Shown: one piece after another, positions 43,710 to 49,807 of the stretch
Layout of the letters: the number at the start of each line of letters is the position of its first letter
Numbering within the stretch: position 1 is the stretch's first letter
Source: Marinobacterium profundum
Lineage (GTDB): Bacteria > Pseudomonadota > Gammaproteobacteria > Pseudomonadales > Balneatricaceae
NCBI RefSeq assembly: GCF_001528745.1
Contig: NZ_BCNS01000122.1
Coordinates: 1-49,807, forward strand
Direction: 5' to 3'
Length of the DNA stretch: 49,807 bases
Program-made: the position numbers and the translations under genes
The notes under the pieces: model-generated
Seen by the model: only the letters and a program-made list of their open reading frames with translations
Database searches by the model: none
What the model was told of the DNA's origin: nothing

Positions 43710-43970
43710 TCAGGATTTTAGCGGATGCCCGGCGGGTAGCTGGCGTTCGATCCAGAGGGCCAGTTTGTGTTTCATGTTGCGCTCGTTTTCCTGATCTTTT
43801 GCCAGTGGCTGAATCAGCTGGTCTTTTACCAGCAGTCGGTAAAGCGCCCGGGTTTTCTCGCTGGCGCTGTCGGTGGCTTCAAACTCGCCGGCGCCACGTT
43901 TCTGCATGTAGAGTCCGCCAACGCGGATGGCCTCACGTACCAGTTCGGCTTCCTGCTTCAGTTTGCTCAT
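43710..43970 (-). CDS. DUF5062 family protein
   Basis: 86 residues from the ATG at 43970 (AGGA 6 nt upstream). A much longer upstream frame overlaps the MBL gene on the other strand and was rejected. The pattern MSKLKQEAELVREAIRVGGL, then TRALYRLLVKDQLIQPLAKD and MKHKLALWIERQLPAGHPLK, matches DUF5062, a small conserved gammaproteobacterial family of unknown role. It is divergent from the MBL hydrolase. Confidence 0.75.
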   Translation of the reverse strand: MSKLKQEAELVREAIRVGGLYMQKRGAGEFEATDSASEKTRALYRLLVKDQLIQPLAKDQENERNMKHKLALWIERQLPAGHPLKS

Positions 43971-44174
43971 GCTTGGTCCTGCCTTTTCGGTGCGTTTTTT
44001 CTGATTTTGTATGCAGTGCCAGTCGACCCTGGTCCCTGTGGTCTTCAGGTCGTCTTGCCCGGCTATCATATCGCCTGGCCCCTGCGGCTGTACACGCTCG
44101 CTGTGACGGGAGGACGCTGAAAGTAACGTTGCCGTTGAGTATACTGGGGTGACTTTTACCCAGGCAGGTTCATC

Positions 44175-44819
44175 ATGAAGTACAGCATTATCCCGGTAAC
44201 GCCCTTTCAGCAAAACTGCACCCTGATCTGGTGCGAAGAGACCAACAAGGCTGCGGTGGTTGATCCGGGCGGTGACTTGGAACGCATACAGGCGCGTATC
44301 GATGAACTGGGTGTCGTGGTGGAAAAAATCCTGCTCACCCATGCTCATATCGATCACGCCGGTGGCACCCATGAGTTTTCCACACGGCACAGTATTCCTG
44401 TTGAAGGGCCACACCCTGGTGATCTGTTCTGGATTGAAGGACTGGATCAGCAGAGCAAGATGTTCGGGTTTCCCCAGGTCGAATCCTTTACCCCCGATCG
44501 CTGGCTGGATGACGGTGATGTCGCAACCGTGGGCAATCAGCAGTTGCAGGTGCTGCATTGCCCTGGGCATACGCCGGGTCATGTGGTGTTTTATCACCAG
44601 GCTAGCGAGCTGGCGCTGGTGGGGGATGTGCTCTTTCAGGGCTCGATCGGGCGCACCGACTTCCCCCAGGGCAATCATCAGCAGTTGATCGATTCCATTC
44701 GCAACAAGCTGCTGCCGCTGGGGGATGAGGTTGCCTTCATTCCGGGGCACGGACCCATGTCTACCTTCGGGGAAGAGCGGCGCAACAACCCCTTTGTCTC
44801 CGATAAACGTTATGGTTAG
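44175..44819 (+). CDS. YcbL-like metallo-beta-lactamase fold hydrolase (glyoxalase II type)
   Basis: 214 residues with the metal-binding motif THAHIDHAGG (His56, His58, Asp60, His61) and later LHCPGHTPGHVVFY and FIPGHGPMSTFGEE carrying the remaining ligands. This is the short YcbL type of glyoxalase II-like hydrolases, expected to cleave thioesters such as S-D-lactoylglutathione. No signal peptide. It starts 205 bp from the divergent DUF5062 gene. Confidence 0.85.
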   Translation: MKYSIIPVTPFQQNCTLIWCEETNKAAVVDPGGDLERIQARIDELGVVVEKILLTHAHIDHAGGTHEFSTRHSIPVEGPHPGDLFWIEGLDQQSKMFGFPQVESFTPDRWLDDGDVATVGNQQLQVLHCPGHTPGHVVFYHQASELALVGDVLFQGSIGRTDFPQGNHQQLIDSIRNKLLPLGDEVAFIPGHGPMSTFGEERRNNPFVSDKRYG

Positions 44820-44936
44820 TTGGTAAATAGCCTAAGGCAATTGGTTGTATTTATATCGTTAATTTTATCTATCAAAAATCGGCTTCTATACTGGCTCTAG
44901 TTAAAAAGAACACTCAATCAGACAAGGAGTATGAGC

Positions 44937-45410
44937 ATGAGTAATCAATCCATTCAGATCGGTATTGCGGAAACAGCACGCAAGGACATTGCCGATGGCC
45001 TGAGTTGCCTGCTGGCCGACTCGTACACGCTCTATCTGCAGACACATAATTTTCACTGGAACGTGACAGGCCCGCAGTTCCGTGAGCTGCATCTGATGTT
45101 TGAGGAGCAGTACAACGAGCTGGCGCTGGCGGTGGATGAAGTGGCCGAACGCATTCGTACCCTGGGTGCGGTAGCGCCGGGTACCTACAAGGCTTATGCG
45201 AGCCTGAGCTCCATCAAGGAAGTCGACGGTGTGCCGCCGGCGGGTGAGATGGTGCAGTTGCTGACTCAGGGGCACGAGCAGGTGGTGCGGACCTGTCGCC
45301 AGGTGCTGAAAGTGGCGCAGGCCGCAGATGATGAGTCCACTGCATCGCTGGTATCTGATCGCATGCGGATCCACGAAAAAACCGCCTGGATGCTGCGCAG
45401 CATGGTCTGA
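44937..45410 (+). CDS. dps: Dps-family ferritin-like DNA-protection protein
   Basis: 157 residues from the second ATG (44937), which has AAGGAG 7 nt upstream; the first ATG at 44931 is only 1 nt from that site. The motifs [20 protein letters not shown] and [12 protein letters not shown] place His, Asp and Glu residues for the inter-subunit ferroxidase centre. It stores iron and shields DNA under oxidative or starvation stress. A possible -10 element TATACT lies at 44887-44892. Confidence 0.9.
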   Translation: MSNQSIQIGIAETARKDIADGLSCLLADSYTLYLQTHNFHWNVTGPQFRELHLMFEEQYNELALAVDEVAERIRTLGAVAPGTYKAYASLSSIKEVDGVPPAGEMVQLLTQGHEQVVRTCRQVLKVAQAADDESTASLVSDRMRIHEKTAWMLRSMV

Positions 45411-45493
45411 CCCGAATTTCTGACAGTGCCGGCTTGTTTCTTAATAGTCCGGCATTGCCAGTTCCAGCGCTTCGAGATCCCAGGCTTTAGATT

Positions 45494-46108
45494 TCACATC
45501 TTGGAGGCGCTGGAAACGCCGCCGCTGAGCAGGAATGCAGTCACACTGGCAGCGGGTACATCGAGGCGCTTGATCTTGGTTTTCGGAACCACGATCAGGT
45601 TGCCGGCAAAGTTATAGGATTGCGGCAGGTAGACTGCAACATCGTCTTCCAGTCCAAAGTCGACCATCGACGCCTGGGTTACAAAGCCCATCAGGCGCAC
45701 AGTATCATCCTGAGTCACGCTCACCAGAACCGGAGTATCAAAGCGTTTCTCATCCCCCAGAAAAGCCCCGAACAGATCCTTTAGTGAGCTGTAGAGCATT
45801 TTGACCACGGGAATGCGATCCAGCAGCGCATCGATGCGCCCGAGCAGGAATTTCCCCAAAAAGTTGGATGCCACTAGCCCCGTCAGGATGATGATGGCGA
45901 AGGTAACCCCTATGCCTGTGAGGGTTACCAGCCAGCCGGATTCAAGCCCCGGGAACAGCCGGCCGGTAAGCGCGCCTACGGCGTAAAAGAGGGTTTCATT
46001 GAGCGCGGTGAAGATCAGAAAGACAAGGTATATGGTCAGTACAGCTGGCAGTAACAGCAGCAGTCCCTGGAAAAACAGGCGCATCACATAGGTCATTGGG
46101 TGTTCCAT
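45494..46108 (-). CDS. DUF502 family membrane protein
   Basis: 204 residues if started at ATG 46108 (MEHPMTYV...); a TTG start at 46132 and an ATG at 46096 are alternatives. Two hydrophobic segments (LFFQGLLLLLPAVLTIYLVF and TLTGIGVTFAIIILTGLVAS) precede a cytoplasmic part with RIPVVKMLYSSLKDLFGAFL and the strongly conserved VAVYLPQSYNFAGNLIVVPK, typical of DUF502. The function is unknown. Confidence 0.8.
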   Translation of the reverse strand: MEHPMTYVMRLFFQGLLLLLPAVLTIYLVFLIFTALNETLFYAVGALTGRLFPGLESGWLVTLTGIGVTFAIIILTGLVASNFLGKFLLGRIDALLDRIPVVKMLYSSLKDLFGAFLGDEKRFDTPVLVSVTQDDTVRLMGFVTQASMVDFGLEDDVAVYLPQSYNFAGNLIVVPKTKIKRLDVPAASVTAFLLSGGVSSASKM

Positions 46109-46231
46109 CGCTTCAGTCCGTTGCGGTTGCAATATTATAAAGGCTGATGACTGAACCGATCATGTATGTGAAACCACTGGGTGGGTAGTCGTTTGCCAGG
46201 GCTGCATCTGGCTCCACTCTATACTCTGTTG

Positions 46232-47415
<1,184 letters not shown>

Positions 47416-47540
47416 GCTGCTCTCTGTGTCTATAGCCTGGGGATATTAACTCAGATTACGCCTATTTATGCAGCATCATACTTTCAGCGTGCTGCGGGAC
47501 TCAATTGCGCATGGCGGCGTTCCGGCCGGAGGCATCACGA

Positions 47541-49379
47541 ATGTCAGTGGTCTTGAGTCCGGCAGCGCTTGGGTCGATAGTAGAGCGGGTGCGGGCTGCT
47601 AATAAAGGTATGGAAAATATGTCAGGTCAGTTTGCTGAACAGATCGCAGCGGCGGTGCTGGAAAAATTCGCCAATTACCGCAGCCGTTTTCAGAATATTA
47701 CCGCGGTGGCGCAGCTGCGTTTTGAAAAGGCCGACTGGCACTCGATCCAGCAAGCCGGTGCTGAACGGATTGATCTGTATGAAAACAATGTGCAGGAGGC
47801 TGCCAAGGCAATTGTCGAGCAGCTGGGTGAGGTGGTGTACGACGCGCGCCTGTGGCTCGACGCCAAACGCTGCTATGCCCGGAGCATTCAGCAGCGTACC
47901 GATCCGGAGCTGGCAGAGACTTTCTATAACTCCATTTACCTTAAAGTCTTCCGGCATCACGAGCTGGATGATGCGCTTATGTTCATTCGCTCGGCCTATG
48001 AGGGTAAGCCCATCAACTCCGGTGAGCAGTTCTGTCGCCTTTACTCAACGCAACAGGGTTTGGTGGCGTTATTGGGGCAGCTGCTGGATGACTATGCCTT
48101 CAACATCCCCTGGGAGAACCGGCGCAGAGACATTCGCAATCTGGCGCGTCATGCCCGCAAGCATATTCCCTTCATCGATATTGCCAGGGAGGAGGTGACG
48201 GTGGAAGTCATGCGCAGCGTGTTCTTTCGCAACAAGGGCGCCTATATAGTCGGGCGCATCAATCACGCCAGTGGCGCCATGCCATTTATCCTGCCGGTTC
48301 TGCACAATGGCGACGCCGGTGTCTACGTCGACACGCTGATACTGGAAGAGAATGATGTCTCGGTGATATTCAGTTTTACCCGCTCCTACTTTATGGTGGA
48401 TGTAAATGTACCGTCCGAATTCATCGGCTTTCTGAATACCCTGATTCCGATGAAGTCCAAGGCTGAGCTGTATTCCTCCATCGGCTTCTACAAACAGGGC
48501 AAGGCTGAGTTCTATCGCAGCTTTCTGGACCATCTTGCGGTGTCCGACGACAGGTTCGCCATAGCGCCCGGTATCAAGGGGATGGTGATGACCGTATTTA
48601 CGCTGCCCTCATTTCCGGTAGTGTTCAAACTGATCAAGGATCGTTTCTCTTCGTCGAAAAATGTCACACGCGCCACGGTGAAAGAAAAGTATCAGCTGGT
48701 AAAACGCCATGATCGCGCCGGACGCATGGCTGATACCCAGGAATTCACCAACTTCCTGTTTCCGCGCAGTCGTTTTACGCAAGAACTTATTGATGAGCTG
48801 CAAAAGGTCGCTGCATCTTCCATCAAGATAGAAGGTGACCTCATTACCATTCGCCACCTCTGGGCGGAACGTCGCATGACACCGCTCAACATCTACATCG
48901 ACAGAGCGCTGGCGAATGATGATGAGCCGGACCTGTTCCACGCCATCAATGAATTCGGCAAGGCGATCAAGCAGCTGGCCGCGGCCAACATCTTTGCCGG
49001 CGACATGTTGTTCAAGAATTTCGGTGTGACACGCCATGGTCGAGTGGTGTTCTACGATTACGATGAAATCATGTATCTGACGGAGTGCAACTTCCGGCAT
49101 ATACCAGAGGCTATGTATCCCGAGCAGGAAATGTCGGGTGAGCCCTGGTACTCGGTCGGGGCCAATGATGTTTTCCCGGAGGAGTTCACTATCCTTACGG
49201 CCTGCAATACCAAGGTACGTCGCATCTTCAACGAGTTGCACGGTGATCTGCTGGAAACCGCCTATTGGCAGCGGATGCAGCAGCAAGTTCGGGACGGGGA
49301 TATTGTCGATGTTTTCCCTTATCGCCAGATCAAGCGTTTTGCCCGTGGCGCGGCTTCTCAGGGGCGCGAATTTAACTAG
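47541..49379 (+). CDS. aceK: Isocitrate dehydrogenase kinase/phosphatase AceK
   Basis: 612 residues from the ATG at 47541, chosen because GGAGG lies 8 nt upstream; an ATG at 47610 would give a length nearer to that of E. coli AceK. The nucleotide-binding stretch APGIKGMVMTVFTLPSFPVV and the catalytic FAGDMLFKNFGV with VVFYDYDEIMYL are AceK hallmarks. It reversibly phosphorylates isocitrate dehydrogenase to steer carbon into the glyoxylate shunt. aceB and aceA are not adjacent, unlike in enterics. Confidence 0.9.
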   Translation: MSVVLSPAALGSIVERVRAANKGMENMSGQFAEQIAAAVLEKFANYRSRFQNITAVAQLRFEKADWHSIQQAGAERIDLYENNVQEAAKAIVEQLGEVVYDARLWLDAKRCYARSIQQRTDPELAETFYNSIYLKVFRHHELDDALMFIRSAYEGKPINSGEQFCRLYSTQQGLVALLGQLLDDYAFNIPWENRRRDIRNLARHARKHIPFIDIAREEVTVEVMRSVFFRNKGAYIVGRINHASGAMPFILPVLHNGDAGVYVDTLILEENDVSVIFSFTRSYFMVDVNVPSEFIGFLNTLIPMKSKAELYSSIGFYKQGKAEFYRSFLDHLAVSDDRFAIAPGIKGMVMTVFTLPSFPVVFKLIKDRFSSSKNVTRATVKEKYQLVKRHDRAGRMADTQEFTNFLFPRSRFTQELIDELQKVAASSIKIEGDLITIRHLWAERRMTPLNIYIDRALANDDEPDLFHAINEFGKAIKQLAAANIFAGDMLFKNFGVTRHGRVVFYDYDEIMYLTECNFRHIPEAMYPEQEMSGEPWYSVGANDVFPEEFTILTACNTKVRRIFNELHGDLLETAYWQRMQQQVRDGDIVDVFPYRQIKRFARGAASQGREFN

Positions 49380-49426
49380 CTTTCAGGCGTGCGTGACGGC
49401 CCTATTAAATAAATGTGACAGTGTTG

Positions 49427-49454
49427 TTGACACCAGATCTCCCATGAGTAAAAT
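49427..49454 (+). promoter_or_regulatory. rrn promoter P1
   Basis: TTGACA (49427-49432) and TAAAAT (49449-49454) are separated by 16 nt, followed by a GC-rich start region. It lies upstream of the rRNA leader. Confidence 0.65.
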
Positions 49455-49623
49455 AGCCCCACTTTCGAGGCACAGCCAAGCGGTAACGCTTGCAGCGCGA
49501 AGGGCAAGTCGGAAGTAAGTGGTTGATTTTCAAGTGTTTAGCTTGATGGATTGGCCGGCAGTATCGGCTTGTGAGTCACTCGTTTTTCTCCTCGGCTTCG
49601 GTCGAAAATGTTGAAAATAAGAG

Positions 49624-49651
49624 TTGACTTAAAACGCCGAGACGCTAGAAT
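49624..49651 (+). promoter_or_regulatory. rrn promoter P2
   Basis: TTGACT (49624-49629) and TAGAAT (49646-49651) are 16 nt apart with a GC-rich discriminator and an A-rich upstream block (AAAATGTTGAAAATAAGAG) that may act as an UP element. Confidence 0.75.
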
Positions 49652-49698
49652 ATGCGCCTCACTTGAGACACGGGATCAGCGGTAACGATCCTCGAGTC

Positions 49699-49744
49699 CA
49701 AGCGCTCTTTAACAGATTGATCAGATAATTCGTGTGGGCGCTTG
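49699..49744 (+). promoter_or_regulatory. rRNA leader boxA antitermination element
   Basis: GCTCTTTAACA (49704-49714) is a boxA consensus, flanked by CAAGCGC (49699-49705) and GCGCTTG (49738-49744), which can pair. This is the transcribed leader of an rRNA operon whose 16S gene would begin beyond the window. Confidence 0.8.
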
Positions 49745-49807
49745 TCAGGATAAGGCATAAATAGCTTTATCAAGGTAAGCAACCTTAATGTGAATTCATT
49801 TAAGTGG

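Noticed and set aside
43710-44750. Long minus-strand frame ending in the DUF5062 protein
   Set aside because: The upstream two thirds are antisense to the MBL hydrolase gene and have no family match; only the part from 43970 is real.

Overview
The window looks like chromosomal DNA of a free-living, probably marine, gammaproteobacterium (Oceanospirillales/Pseudomonadales-like). That placement rests on a set of gammaproteobacterial housekeeping families (YacL, ZapE, AceK, DUF5062, a YcbL-type MBL hydrolase, DUF502) and on an rRNA-operon leader with boxA at the right edge. The genus cannot be named from this sequence alone.

Region by region: (1) 1-3.4 kb holds small chromosomal genes: a TSUP permease, a P-loop nucleoside kinase-like protein, YacL, a CPXCG zinc peptide and a nucleoside 2-deoxyribosyltransferase. 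(2) 3.5-28.9 kb is one unbroken minus-strand operon of 18 genes encoding a complete-looking extracellular contractile injection system (eCIS, a phage-tail-like particle). In transcription order the genes are sheath, tube, a Zn-ribbon gp26-like protein, a Pro/Gln-rich protein, a DUF4255 terminator/cap, an AAA+ ATPase, an 88-aa protein, a Pvc7-type tube/hub domain, LysM, a gp27-like hub, a gp5-like spike, gp25, two gp6/J-like baseplate proteins, a tail-protein-I-like protein, a 1463-aa DUF6519-type protein, an aspzincin-type metalloprotease (likely cargo) and a 1169-aa DUF4157 protein. Nearly all junctions are ATGA, TGATG or TAATG overlaps. (3) 29.3-30.8 kb is a scar region: a 5'-truncated TRAP-transporter permease (dctM) abuts the eCIS promoter side, followed by sparse DNA with a small 59-codon gene. 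(4) 30.8-33.7 kb holds a PspA-like protein, a polytopic membrane protein and a divergent HTH regulator. (5) 33.7-43.5 kb is a guanidine-utilisation operon under a guanidine-I (ykkC) riboswitch: ABC importer (SBP, permease, ATPase), two DUF1989 proteins (carboxyguanidine deiminase subunits), a guanidine/urea carboxylase and allophanate hydrolase. (6) 43.7-49.8 kb holds housekeeping genes (DUF5062, MBL hydrolase, Dps, DUF502, ZapE, AceK) and tandem rrn promoters plus boxA; the 16S gene itself lies beyond the window.

How the genes work together: the eCIS operon should build a sheath-tube-baseplate particle, with the AAA+ protein as assembly or maintenance factor. The last two genes are the best candidates for cargo or cargo-associated proteins. 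In the guanidine operon, free guanidine would bind the leader RNA and switch on import, carboxylation to carboxyguanidine, deimination to allophanate, and hydrolysis to ammonia and CO2. The most notable unexplored element is the eCIS with an aspzincin-like metalloprotease encoded between the DUF6519 giant and the DUF4157 protein, together with a sheath carrying a duplicated inserted domain. No obvious tape-measure gene was seen.
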